Positions 26,901 through 34,366 of a stretch of DNA of 55,701 bases are shown here, in pieces. The translations under genes and the position numbers were made by a program. Source of the stretch: JANPPS01 sp043758105 (GTDB lineage Bacteria > Pseudomonadota > Alphaproteobacteria > Acetobacterales > Acetobacteraceae). The stretch spans positions 1 through 55,701 of the forward strand of contig JAYVOF010000160.1 in NCBI GenBank assembly GCA_043758105.1, written 5' to 3'. A model generated the notes under the pieces. That model had not been told where the DNA came from. It saw nothing but the letters and a program-made list of their open reading frames with translations, and did not search any database. Numbering within the stretch: the stretch's first letter is position 1; every line of letters starts with the position of its first letter.

Positions 26901-27583
26901 AGACGCTCGGTGATGCGTCCGGTGAGGCGCGGGTGATAGAGGCCCACATCGGGGTATTCCACCGGCGCGGCAGCGGCCTGCAGGCCCTGGCGGTCCCCGG
27001 CGGCGTAGCGCCCGACCAGCATGCGGACCATGTTGGCCAGGTTCTCGTCCGAGCCGCCGAGCCAGTATTGCAGCGCCAGGAAATAGGTGCGGACGTCCTG
27101 CGCGGTACCGGGGATGAACTTCATCATCTTCGGCAGGCGCTTAAGCATCTTCATTTGGCCGGCGCCGGACGAGGCGGAGGCGCCCTTCTTGTCCGGCTTG
27201 CCGCGCAGGCGCTTCAGCATCGCCATGGCACCGGTGGCTTCCTTGCTCATGTCGAACCGGCCGAGCTTGGTGAGCTTGGTGACTTCGCCGGCGGACATAC
27301 AGCAGACCATGGCGTCACACCCGTCCCGCCTCGCGGCCAGCGCTGGCTGCACGGCGCGGATGTGATCTTCGAGGAACAGCATGGTGGCGACCACGATGTC
27401 ACCCTGGGCGATGTCTTCGTGGCACTCGGCAAGGGCGGCGGGGTCAGAGCCCCATTCGTCGGCGGCGTGGATCTTGATGCTGAGGCCGGGCATCTCGTGG
27501 CGGAGCTGTTGCTCGGCGCGAGTGACGGCGCTGGACAGGTGGCTGTCCATGGTGACGATGACGACCCTGGTGTTAACGCCCAT
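23975..27583 (-). CDS. bchH: Magnesium chelatase subunit H
   Basis: This 1202-aa protoporphyrin-binding subunit carries out Mg insertion together with BchI and BchD (not in this window). The length and the opening VVIVTMDSHLSSAVTRAEQQL match BchH. Recognisable are PYITAHPVEFQTLDSWEKD, the glycine/His-rich AVLHFGTHGALEFMPGKQAG and NPKWYEGLLKHGYEGVREIE near the end. A CPGCFD segment lies in the variable middle region. The start at ATG 27583 overlaps the end of bchB by 11 bases. Two very long antisense open frames in this gene are a GC-rich artefact. Confidence 0.97.
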   Translation of the reverse strand: MGVNTRVVIVTMDSHLSSAVTRAEQQLRHEMPGLSIKIHAADEWGSDPAALAECHEDIAQGDIVVATMLFLEDHIRAVQPALAARRDGCDAMVCCMSAGEVTKLTKLGRFDMSKEATGAMAMLKRLRGKPDKKGASASSGAGQMKMLKRLPKMMKFIPGTAQDVRTYFLALQYWLGGSDENLANMVRMLVGRYAAGDRQGLQAAAAPVEYPDVGLYHPRLTGRITERLADLPRAGLSGTVGLVLLRSYLISGNARHYDGVLAALEARGLNVVPVFASGLDARPAIERFFMKDGVSTVDAVVSLTGFSLVGGPAYNDSAAAEEILAQLDVPYITAHPVEFQTLDSWEKDPRGLLPIEATMMVALPELDGGMAPMTFGGRCGRAGTDNPCPGCFDTACARDMVSHPERSEMLASRVANLVRLRRAKRAVKKVALVLFNFPPNSGAAGTAAYLAVFHSLHNVLLSMQEGGYDTGDIPGTVDELRDMVLGGNSDRYGTDANVAHILGTDSMVRGEQHLAQIEASWGPAPGRALSDGTGVFIMGKHFGNVFVGLQPAFGYEGDPMRLLFEGSFAPTHAFSAFYRYLKDDFGAHAVLHFGTHGALEFMPGKQAGMSAACWPDRLIGHLPNFNLYASNNPSEGMIAKRRANAVLISYLTPPVANAGLYRGLLELKSSLDRWRGMDPDVDAEQRNQLSALVQAQAATVDLAAAEPLWDDAEPEIHRLTAALLELEYTLIPNGLHVIGVPPSAPERADMLDAAGISEPVERARLEALLAADPELPAIMHALDAGYTRPAPGGDFLRTTAVLPTGRNLHGFDPFRLPSAFAVDDGARQADRLLARHAADGQGLPETVAIVLWGTDNLKSEGGPIGQALWLMGAAPRFDSYGRLTGAKLIPVETLGRPRVDVVITLSGIFRDLLPLQTKLLAEAALLAASADEPVEQNFVRKHALAFMAEHGGDMEQAALRVFGNADGTYGANVNSLIGSGAWQDEDELGDAYVARKGFAYGVSGRPEKQTTLLASVLASVEVTYQNLDSIELGVTTVDHYFDTLGGISRAVKKARGGKAAAVYIGDQTRGDGQVRTLKEQVSLETRTRALNPKWYEGLLKHGYEGVREIEAHVTNTLGWSATTGEVSPWVYQQLAETYVLDDEMRERLATLNPKASAKIVNRLIESTERNYWSPDQATLDALRRAGEEMEDRLEGVEVELAA

Positions 27584-29156
27584 AATGCGCCTTTGCGTCG
27601 TAGAGGGTGTCCACGGTGATGGTCATCAGCTGGCGCTCGGTGGCATAGCGCTCAGTGTTGCGGCGGGCCTTGCCGCGGACGAAGAACGGGATCTTGCCGA
27701 GTTCCTTTTCGGCGTCGGGGGCCCAAATGGCCGCGCTGGGTGTCGTTGTTGGCGCGGGCGGTGTCTTTTCCTTGACCAGGATGTCGCCAGCCTCCGCGGG
27801 GCGTTCCTGAGGCAGCGCGGCGCCGCCAAGATGGCTCGGCGCCGCATCCGCAGCGAATTCGAAGTCGCCGCGGAACATGCCGATCAGGTGTTCCTCCAGG
27901 CCCATCATCAACGGATGGACCCAGGTGTCGAACAGGACGTTGGCGCCCTCCCAGCCCATTTGCGGGGAGTAGCGGGCCGGGAAGTCCTGCACGTGCACGG
28001 GGGCGGAGATGACGGCGCAGGGGATGCCCAGGCGCTTGGCGATGTGGCGCTCCATTTGCGTGCCCAGCACCAATTCGGGGGACAGGGCGGCGACGTGGGC
28101 TTCGATCTCCAGATAATCGTCGGAGATCAGCGCTTCCACGCCGTACAGCTTGGCGGCCTCACGCACCTCGCGGGCGAATTCGCGGCTGTAGGTGCCGAGG
28201 CCCACCACGGTAAAGCCGAATTCGTCCTGCGCGACCCGCGCGGCGGCGATGGCGTGAGAGGCGTCCCCGAACACGAACACGCGCTTGTTGGTAAGGTAAT
28301 TGCTATCCACCGAGCGGGCATACCAGGGCATGCGGGATGGTGCGCCTGCGAGGCTGGGTGCCGGGTCGATCCCGGCTAGGGTCGCGACCTCGTGGATGAA
28401 CGCGGTGGTCGCGCCAATGCCGATGGGGATGGTCTTGGTGCTGGGTTGGCCGAAGGTGCGGCTGAGCCAGCTCGCGGCCTGGCCGGCGATTTCCGGGTAA
28501 AGGACGACGTTGAAATCGGCGTCGCCAAGCCGGGCGAGATCGGCGGGCGTGGCCCCCAACGGCGCGGTCACGTTCACGTCGATGCCCATGCCGGCCAGCA
28601 GGCGGGTGATCTCGGTCACGTCGTCCCGGTGGCGGAAGCCCAGCGCCGCCGGGCCGAGGATGTTGCAGCGCGGGCGCTCGCCCCGCACCGGCTTCGTGCC
28701 CGGCGCCGGCGCGTGCGGCCCGGCGCAGGCGCGGACAATTTGATAAAACGTCTCGGCGGCGCCCCAATTCTCTTTCTTTTGATAGGCCGGCAACTCCACG
28801 GCAACCGTCGGGATCGGCAAAGCCAGCGCCTTCGTGAGGCCGCCCGGGTCGTCTTGGATCAGTTCGGCGGTGCACGATGCGCCGACCAGCATCAAGTCCG
28901 GCTTGAACCGCTCATACGCGTCCCGCGCCGCGGTCTTGAACAGCTCGGCCGTGTCACCGCCCAGATCGCGCGCTTGGAATGTGGTGTAGGTCACTGGCGG
29001 GCGCTTCGGCAGGCGCTCGATCATGGTGAACAGCAGGTCGGCATAGGTGTCGCCCTGCGGTGCGTGCAGGACGTAATGCACGCCCTCCATGGCGGTGGCG
29101 ATCCGCATGGCACCGACGTGGGGCGGGCCTTCATAGGTCCAGAGGGTGAGCTGCAT
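27573..29156 (-). CDS. bchB: Dark protochlorophyllide reductase subunit B
   Basis: This 527-aa catalytic subunit pairs with BchN. The start is ATG 29156, which shares a base with the bchN stop (TAATG) and gives MQLTLWTYEGPPHVGAMR. D36 (in APQGDTYAD), the unusual aspartate ligand of the NB cluster in this enzyme, is present at the expected position. The C-terminal domain with WAPDAEKELGKIPFFVRGKA and RNTERYA fits BchB; the linker before it (rich in P, A and T) is variable. The open frame to 29315 lies inside bchN. Confidence 0.96.
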   Translation of the reverse strand: MQLTLWTYEGPPHVGAMRIATAMEGVHYVLHAPQGDTYADLLFTMIERLPKRPPVTYTTFQARDLGGDTAELFKTAARDAYERFKPDLMLVGASCTAELIQDDPGGLTKALALPIPTVAVELPAYQKKENWGAAETFYQIVRACAGPHAPAPGTKPVRGERPRCNILGPAALGFRHRDDVTEITRLLAGMGIDVNVTAPLGATPADLARLGDADFNVVLYPEIAGQAASWLSRTFGQPSTKTIPIGIGATTAFIHEVATLAGIDPAPSLAGAPSRMPWYARSVDSNYLTNKRVFVFGDASHAIAAARVAQDEFGFTVVGLGTYSREFAREVREAAKLYGVEALISDDYLEIEAHVAALSPELVLGTQMERHIAKRLGIPCAVISAPVHVQDFPARYSPQMGWEGANVLFDTWVHPLMMGLEEHLIGMFRGDFEFAADAAPSHLGGAALPQERPAEAGDILVKEKTPPAPTTTPSAAIWAPDAEKELGKIPFFVRGKARRNTERYATERQLMTITVDTLYDAKAHYGR

Positions 29157-30445
29157 TACACCCTCAGCTTCGTGCGGCGGAGCAGCGGGCGGGCGAACAA
29201 CTCGGCGAGGTCGGCGGCCTGTTCGTAGCCCTGGATGGGGGTGAACAGCAGCTCGATCGACCATTTGGTGCTGATGCCCTCGGCCTCGAGCGGGTTGGCC
29301 AGGCCCAAGCCGCACACCACCAAATCCGGCTTCTCGGCCCGGCAGCGGTCCAATTGGCGCTCGACGTCCTGGCCCTCACTGAGCGGGGTGCCGGCCGGGA
29401 GCCAGGCGAGTTCCTGGGCCAAATGCTGGCGGTGCAGGAAGGGGGTGCCGACCTCGGCGAGCGTCATGCCCATCTCGCGGGCGAGGAACCGGGCGAGCGG
29501 GATTTCCAACTGGCTATCTGGGAAGAAAAACACGCTTTTGCCGGCAAGCTCCGCGCGATACCGCTCCAGCGCGGCGGTGGCGCGGGCGATGGCCGGCGCA
29601 GTGGCTTCGGCAAAGCGGGTCGGGGACACGCCCCATGCGGTGGCGGCGGCTTGAAGCCAGGCGGTGGTGCCCTCGATGCCCAACGGGAACGGGGCCGGGA
29701 GCCGTGTGGCCCCGCGCGACTCCAAAGCCCGGGCGGTGTCGGCCAGGAAGGGCTGCGCCAGTATATAGAGTGTGTCGGCGCCCACCGGCGGCAAATCCAT
29801 CGCGGTGCGCGGCGGCAGGAAGCGGACCTCATCGATGCCGATGGCGTTCAGCAGGCGGCGGAGCTGGTCCTCCACCACCTCGGCCAACGCGCCCACCACC
29901 AGCAGCGAGCGTCCGGTGGCGCGCGGCAGGATCGGCACGAGGGCGGCGAGGCAGGCGTCCTCGCCTTGGGTGAACGTGGTCTCGATCCCGCTGCCGCTAT
30001 AATTCAGCACGCGGACATCAGGCATATGCTGGGCGGACAGCCGCTCGGCGGCGCGGGATAGGTCGAGCTTGATGACCTCGCTGGGGCAGGAGCCGACCAG
30101 GAAGAGCAGCTTGATCTCGGGCCGGCGCGCCAGGAGCTGGTCCACCACACGGTCCAGCTCGTCGTTGCAATCGGCGAGGCCAGCCAGGTCCCGCTCATCG
30201 ATGATGGCGGTGGCGAAGCGGGGTTCGGCGAAGATCATGACCCCCGCGGCGGACTGAATCAAATGGGCGCAGGTGCGGGAGCCCACCACCAGGAAGAACG
30301 CGTCCTGGATTTTCCGGTGCAGCCAGATGATGCCGGTGAGACCGCAGAACACCTCCCGCTGGCCGCGCTCACGCAGAACGGGGGCGTCACCACATCCTTG
30401 CAGGGCAGCGCTCAAGAGGCGAGCCCGGCCACGCTGCCGGACCAT
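29156..30445 (-). CDS. bchN: Dark protochlorophyllide reductase subunit N
   Basis: This 429-aa partner of BchB binds the protochlorophyllide and the NB cluster. The cluster cysteines are C34 (VFCGLTG), C59 (SRTCAHL) and one in LVGSCPSEVIKLDL. The start is placed at ATG 30445, which overlaps bchF by 34 bases and gives the normal length; a frame open to 30628 runs inside bchF. The order bchF-bchN-bchB-bchH-bchL-bchM is the conserved proteobacterial one. Confidence 0.94.
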   Translation of the reverse strand: MVRQRGRARLLSAALQGCGDAPVLRERGQREVFCGLTGIIWLHRKIQDAFFLVVGSRTCAHLIQSAAGVMIFAEPRFATAIIDERDLAGLADCNDELDRVVDQLLARRPEIKLLFLVGSCPSEVIKLDLSRAAERLSAQHMPDVRVLNYSGSGIETTFTQGEDACLAALVPILPRATGRSLLVVGALAEVVEDQLRRLLNAIGIDEVRFLPPRTAMDLPPVGADTLYILAQPFLADTARALESRGATRLPAPFPLGIEGTTAWLQAAATAWGVSPTRFAEATAPAIARATAALERYRAELAGKSVFFFPDSQLEIPLARFLAREMGMTLAEVGTPFLHRQHLAQELAWLPAGTPLSEGQDVERQLDRCRAEKPDLVVCGLGLANPLEAEGISTKWSIELLFTPIQGYEQAADLAELFARPLLRRTKLRV

Positions 30446-30990
30446 GACTGTGCGCCAAGGCGGGCAGCGCGCAGCTTCAGAATGAACTGCACCGCGTTGA
30501 TCACGTAGGTGGCGTAGGCGGACAGCGCCAGGATCATCAGCGAATGCGTGTCCAGCGTGCCGGTGAGCAAAGCGGCGATGTAGGCGGTGTGAAGCGCGAT
30601 CACCACCATGCTGAACATGTCTTCCCAATAGAATGCCGGGGCGAACAGGTAGCGGCCGAACACCTCACGCTCCCAAATCGCGCCGGTGATCATGATGGTG
30701 TAGAGCATGCCGGTCTTCACGATGATCGAGGCGGTCGCGACCGACTCGCCCTCACCAGTGATCAAGAAGCGGCACACCAGCGCCAGGCTCAGCAGAAACA
30801 CGGCGAATTGCAGGGGCGCCAGCACGCCTTGGACCAGGGTCCATGGGCTCTCGTCCCGGCGACGGCGCTGGTCTTGGGTATAGAGCGGCTTCGGCCCTGG
30901 CTTCAACGCAATCGTCCGGCGGCCGGTGGTGCCGTTCCAGGGGCTGGCGTCGAACTGGTCGGCCACTCGGCTCAAGAGATCGGTGAACAT
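30412..30990 (-). CDS. bchF: 3-vinyl (bacterio)chlorophyllide a hydratase
   Basis: This 192-aa membrane protein hydrates the C3 vinyl group on the way to bacteriochlorophyll a. It has about four hydrophobic segments and the family pattern WTLVQGVLAPLQFAVFL, then TGMLYTIMITGAIWEREVFG, RYLFAPAFYWEDMFSM and LHTAYIAALLTG. The N-terminus is longer than average by some 20 residues. It is the first gene of the minus-strand run and starts about 60 bases from the inverted repeat of the divergent control region. Confidence 0.95.
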   Translation of the reverse strand: MFTDLLSRVADQFDASPWNGTTGRRTIALKPGPKPLYTQDQRRRRDESPWTLVQGVLAPLQFAVFLLSLALVCRFLITGEGESVATASIIVKTGMLYTIMITGAIWEREVFGRYLFAPAFYWEDMFSMVVIALHTAYIAALLTGTLDTHSLMILALSAYATYVINAVQFILKLRAARLGAQSWSGSVAGLAS

Positions 30991-31027
30991 TGACAGGCCT
31001 CCATGCGACGATTGCGCTGATGGACAA

Positions 31028-31110
31028 ACGCTAGGCCCGCTCCGTCCCGAGTGTCAAGCGCGCGTTACGTAAATCAAGCTTGACACTTTTTGTGTGGCTG
31101 CCTCAGATAG
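31028..31110. promoter_or_regulatory. Divergent control region with inverted repeat and paired TTGACA boxes
   Basis: A perfect nine-base inverted repeat, GTGTCAAGC (31051-31059) and GCTTGACAC (31078-31086), flanks 18 bases. Each arm holds TTGACA reading outward: 31052-31057 on the minus strand, followed 18 bases on by TAGCGT (31028-31033), and 31080-31085 on the plus strand, followed by an AGATAG-like sequence near 31105. TTACGTAA (31065-31072) and TCAAGCTTGA (31074-31083) are further palindromes. A near match to the PpsR/CrtJ consensus TGT-N12-ACA starts at 31052 (it ends ACG). The layout fits mirrored promoters for bchF and aerR sharing one operator, but the exact boxes are a prediction. 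Confidence 0.55.
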
Positions 31111-31123
31111 AGGCGTCGCCACC

Positions 31124-31960
31124 ATGGACCGCACCGTGAACCTCCTCCCCGCCCAACCCCGCCAGAACGAGGCTGACGCGATACGGTCCGTCCGCATCCG
31201 CGCGGCCGGGACGCGGCGGCAGGAGATCCTGGTGCAAGCGGTCGAAGTCGCCGTCATCCCCCAGCTTTTGGCCCAGCGCCGCGCGCCGGATCCGGCCACC
31301 ATAAATAAGGCGCACGTTGACCATCTGGTTCAGCTCGTGCTGCGCCAGGACGGGGCGGCCGCGGTGGCCTATGTGGACGCCACCCACCGCCGCGGCGTCG
31401 CGCCAGAGGCGATCTACCTCGATCTGCTGGCTCCCGCGGCCCGCGTGCTGGGGACCCTGTGGGAAGACGATATTTGCGACTTCACCGAGGTTTCGCTCGG
31501 CCTGTGGAAGCTGCAGACCGCCATGCGCGACATGCGGGATGCCTTCCTGGTCCCGGCCGCTTCAGCCACGGGCCCCCGCATCCTGCTGATGCCCCTCCCT
31601 GGCGAGCACCACACCTTCGGCCTCTCGATGGTCCATGATTTCTTCGTCCGCGCCGGGTGGGATGCCTGGACCGGGCCGGTCCCCTCGAGCGCCGGTCTCA
31701 TCGCCATGGTGGCCGGGCAGCATGTGGACGTGATCGGCTTCTCGCTTGCGTCCGACGAGTTTTTGCCGGTGGCGGCGGCCGAAATCGCGTCCGTCCGCCG
31801 GCATTCGCTGAACCCGGCCGTGGTGGTCATGGTTGGCGGCCCCGGTTTCGTGACCAACCCGGCGCTCGCTGCAACAATCGGCGCGGACGGCACGGCGCTT
31901 AATGGGCTACAAGCTGTCGCTGAGGCCCAGCGCCTCGTCACTCTCCACATGACAGTATAA
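31124..31960 (+). CDS. aerR: Cobalamin-binding antirepressor AerR/PpaA family
   Basis: This 278-aa regulator works with PpsR/CrtJ. Members bind a cobalamin chromophore and modify repressor action in response to light. The B12-binding region shows ARVLGTLWEDDICDFTEVSL and GLWKLQ, then ILLMPLPGEHHTFGLSMVHD; GEHHTFG is at residues 160-166 and contains the candidate axial histidine. ATG 31124 is the conservative start; an in-frame GTG at 31094 would add ten residues. It lies five bases before ppsR, and the two are surely co-transcribed. Confidence 0.9.
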   Translation: MDRTVNLLPAQPRQNEADAIRSVRIRAAGTRRQEILVQAVEVAVIPQLLAQRRAPDPATINKAHVDHLVQLVLRQDGAAAVAYVDATHRRGVAPEAIYLDLLAPAARVLGTLWEDDICDFTEVSLGLWKLQTAMRDMRDAFLVPAASATGPRILLMPLPGEHHTFGLSMVHDFFVRAGWDAWTGPVPSSAGLIAMVAGQHVDVIGFSLASDEFLPVAAAEIASVRRHSLNPAVVVMVGGPGFVTNPALAATIGADGTALNGLQAVAEAQRLVTLHMTV

Positions 31961-31965
31961 ATTTG

Positions 31966-33477
31966 ATGACAGCACGACGCACGCCTATCGATCCGGAGCC
32001 GGGTCTATCGAAAGACATCACGAGCACCAACGCCAAAAGTGCTGAAGCCAAAGGGGGCGGCGTGCATGCGTTCACCTCACCGCAAACCACGATCGGCGAT
32101 TTGGACGCAAACGCCGTCGCCGCGTTGATCGCCGCCGCGTCGGACATCACGCTGGTTACCGACCTCGATGGCACCATCCGGGACGTGGCGATCCAGGGGG
32201 CCGAATTGCTGGTGGATCTGGCCGATAGCGCCCACTGGCTCGGCCGCTCGCTGCATGACGCGGTGGCGCTGGACAGCCGGCCAAAGATCTTGCGCCTGCT
32301 GTCGGACGCGATCGGCACGGCCGAGCCGAAATGGCGGCATATCAATCACATCACGTCCCATGGACGGTCGGTTCCGGTGCTGTATTGCGCGGTGCAGGTC
32401 GGCGATGACGGCCGGGTCGTGCTGTTCGGGCGGGATCTGCGCGTCATGTCCGCCCTGCAGCAACGGCTGATGAACGCGCAGCAATCGCTGGAGCGGGATT
32501 TTTCCCGGCTGCGTGATATCGAGATGCGCTACCGTCTGCTGTTCCAGCTCTCGTCCGAGGCGGTGTTGATCTATGACCCGGTGCGCCACCGCGTGACGGA
32601 GGCGAACCCGGCGGCTCGCGTGCTGTTCGATGTGGGCGATCTGGCCGGGCGGACGATCCCGGATTTGTTCAGCGATGACAGCCTGACCGAGTTGACCGTC
32701 CATCTGGACGCGGTGCGCGGCGGCGTCGTGCCGGATGAATTGAATGTGCGGCTGCGCCAGGGGAACAAGGCGGTTGGTCTCAAGATGTCGGCCTTCCGGC
32801 AGGACAATGCGGTGTTCGTGCTGATCAACGTCGTGGCCCAGTCCTCGATGCAGCTGGCGGCGCTGCCGGATGTGAAGGCGAAGCTGCTGCGCGCCGTGGA
32901 GAGTGCGCCGGATGGGTTCGTGGTGACGGATCATAACGGCCTGGTGATCACGGCGAATGCGGCGTTCCTGGAGATGGCGCAGCTCGATTCGGAGGACCAG
33001 GCGCGGGGCCGGGCGCTGGATAATTGGGTGGGGGAAAGCGGCGTCGATCTGGACGTGCTGACCTCCAATCTTAAGGCGCGCGGCTCGGTGCGGTTCTTCA
33101 GCACCACGTTGCGGGGTGAGGATGGTGGCTCGGCGCAGGTGGAGATTTCCGCCGTCTCGGTGCGCAATGGCGGCAGCCCGTCTTTCGGCTATGCCATCCG
33201 CAATGTGGGGCCGCGCTTGCAGCAAGTGGCGCCGGTGGTGGACCGGAAGCTGCCGAAATCGGTGGAGCAGCTGACGGAGCTAATCGGGCGCGTGGCGCTG
33301 AAGGATCTGGTGCGCGAAGCGACCGAGGTGATCGAGAAGCTGTCGATCCAGGCGGCGCTCGAGATGACCAACGACAACCGGGCGTCGGCCGCTGAGATGC
33401 TCGGGCTGTCGCGGCAGAGTTTATACGTGAAGCTCCGGCGCTATGGGCTGGGCGATCTGGGGACGCTCGATGAGTAG
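31966..33477 (+). CDS. ppsR: Photosynthesis gene repressor PpsR/CrtJ
   Basis: This 503-aa transcription factor is expected to repress bch, crt and puc genes under oxygen or light. The N-terminal domain plus PAS domains are visible (AASDITLVTDLDGTIRDV near residue 60, YRLLFQLSSEAVLIYDPV near 190, and VESAPDGFVVTDHNGLV near 310). A Fis-type helix-turn-helix forms the C-terminus (NRASAAEMLGLSRQSLYVKL and RRYGLG). ATG 31966 is used; GTG 32062 with AAGGGGG upstream would give a more typical length of about 470. The only cysteine is C141; the redox-active cysteines known from Rhodobacter PpsR (linker and helix-turn-helix) are absent. Its last bases overlap the bchG start. Confidence 0.94.
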   Translation: MTARRTPIDPEPGLSKDITSTNAKSAEAKGGGVHAFTSPQTTIGDLDANAVAALIAAASDITLVTDLDGTIRDVAIQGAELLVDLADSAHWLGRSLHDAVALDSRPKILRLLSDAIGTAEPKWRHINHITSHGRSVPVLYCAVQVGDDGRVVLFGRDLRVMSALQQRLMNAQQSLERDFSRLRDIEMRYRLLFQLSSEAVLIYDPVRHRVTEANPAARVLFDVGDLAGRTIPDLFSDDSLTELTVHLDAVRGGVVPDELNVRLRQGNKAVGLKMSAFRQDNAVFVLINVVAQSSMQLAALPDVKAKLLRAVESAPDGFVVTDHNGLVITANAAFLEMAQLDSEDQARGRALDNWVGESGVDLDVLTSNLKARGSVRFFSTTLRGEDGGSAQVEISAVSVRNGGSPSFGYAIRNVGPRLQQVAPVVDRKLPKSVEQLTELIGRVALKDLVREATEVIEKLSIQAALEMTNDNRASAAEMLGLSRQSLYVKLRRYGLGDLGTLDE

Positions 33478-34366
33478 CGCGCTCGTCATGCGTCCCGGCC
33501 GAACCGGGGTTTTGGCGGCGCTCGAGCTGCTGAAGCCCATTACGTGGTTCGCGCCGATGTGGGCGTTCATGTGCGGCGTCGTGTCGTCGGGCGTGCCGGT
33601 GCTGCAGCATTGGGGCCTGCTGCTGGCGGGTGTGGCGCTGGCGGGGCCGCTGGTGTGCGGGATGAGCCAGGCAGCGAACGATTGGTTCGACCGGCATGTG
33701 GACGCGGTGAACGAGCCGAACCGGCCGATTCCGTCCGGGCGGCTGCCGGGGCGGACGGGGCTGTATATCGCGATCGCCTGGTCGGCGCTGTCGTTGGGGG
33801 TGGCGGCGCAGCTCGGGCGCTGGACGTTCGGCGCGGCGCTGGTGGGCGTGGCGCTGGCCTGGGCCTATAGCGCGCCGCCGCTGCGGTTGAAGCGCAATGG
33901 CTGGTGGGGCAACGCGGCGTGCGGCGCGTGTTACGAGGGGCTGCCGTGGTTCACGGGGGCGGCGATCATGACCGGTGCGGCGCCCGCGATGCCGGTGGTG
34001 ATTATGGCGGCGCTGTATGCGGCCGGTGCCCATGGCATCATGACGCTCAATGATTTCAAGTCGGTCGAGGGCGACCGGCGGCATGGCATCGACAGCCTGC
34101 CGGTTCTGCTGGGCCCAGGCCGCGCGGCGGTGCTGGCGTGCTGGGTGATGGCGGTGCCGCAGGTCGTGGTGATCGGTCTATTGCTGCGCTGGGGTGAGCC
34201 GTTTCAGGCCTGCTTCGTGGTGGCGGTCTTGGGCGCGCAAATCGTGCTGATGCGGCGGTTCCTGACCGATCCGCGGCGGCTGGCGCCCTGGTATAATGGG
34301 ACCGGGACGACGTTGTATGTGGTCGGCATGCTGGCCGTCGCGTTCGCGATCCGGGGGATGGCCTGA
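33470..34366 (+). CDS. bchG: Bacteriochlorophyll synthase (geranylgeranyl/phytyl transferase)
   Basis: This 298-aa UbiA-family membrane enzyme esterifies bacteriochlorophyllide a. The prenyl-diphosphate site NDWFDRHVDAVNEPNRPIPSG is at residues 70-90, and a second Asp-rich motif is LNDFKSVEGDRRHGI. The ATG at 33470 overlaps the ppsR stop by eight bases; the longer open frame from 33443 runs inside ppsR. The stop shares a base with the next start. Translation is therefore coupled from the repressor gene through bchG, bch2, bchP and tspO. Confidence 0.96.
   Translation: MSSALVMRPGRTGVLAALELLKPITWFAPMWAFMCGVVSSGVPVLQHWGLLLAGVALAGPLVCGMSQAANDWFDRHVDAVNEPNRPIPSGRLPGRTGLYIAIAWSALSLGVAAQLGRWTFGAALVGVALAWAYSAPPLRLKRNGWWGNAACGACYEGLPWFTGAAIMTGAAPAMPVVIMAALYAAGAHGIMTLNDFKSVEGDRRHGIDSLPVLLGPGRAAVLACWVMAVPQVVVIGLLLRWGEPFQACFVVAVLGAQIVLMRRFLTDPRRLAPWYNGTGTTLYVVGMLAVAFAIRGMA

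Noticed and set aside
23963..27619. Two long plus-strand open frames (499 and 632 codons) opposite bchH
   Set aside because: They mirror bchH codons, have no family features and lack start signals; bchH itself is certain.
31052..31069. Canonical PpsR binding site
   Set aside because: The sequence fits TGT-N12-AC but ends G where A is expected; recorded only as a near match in the control-region entry.
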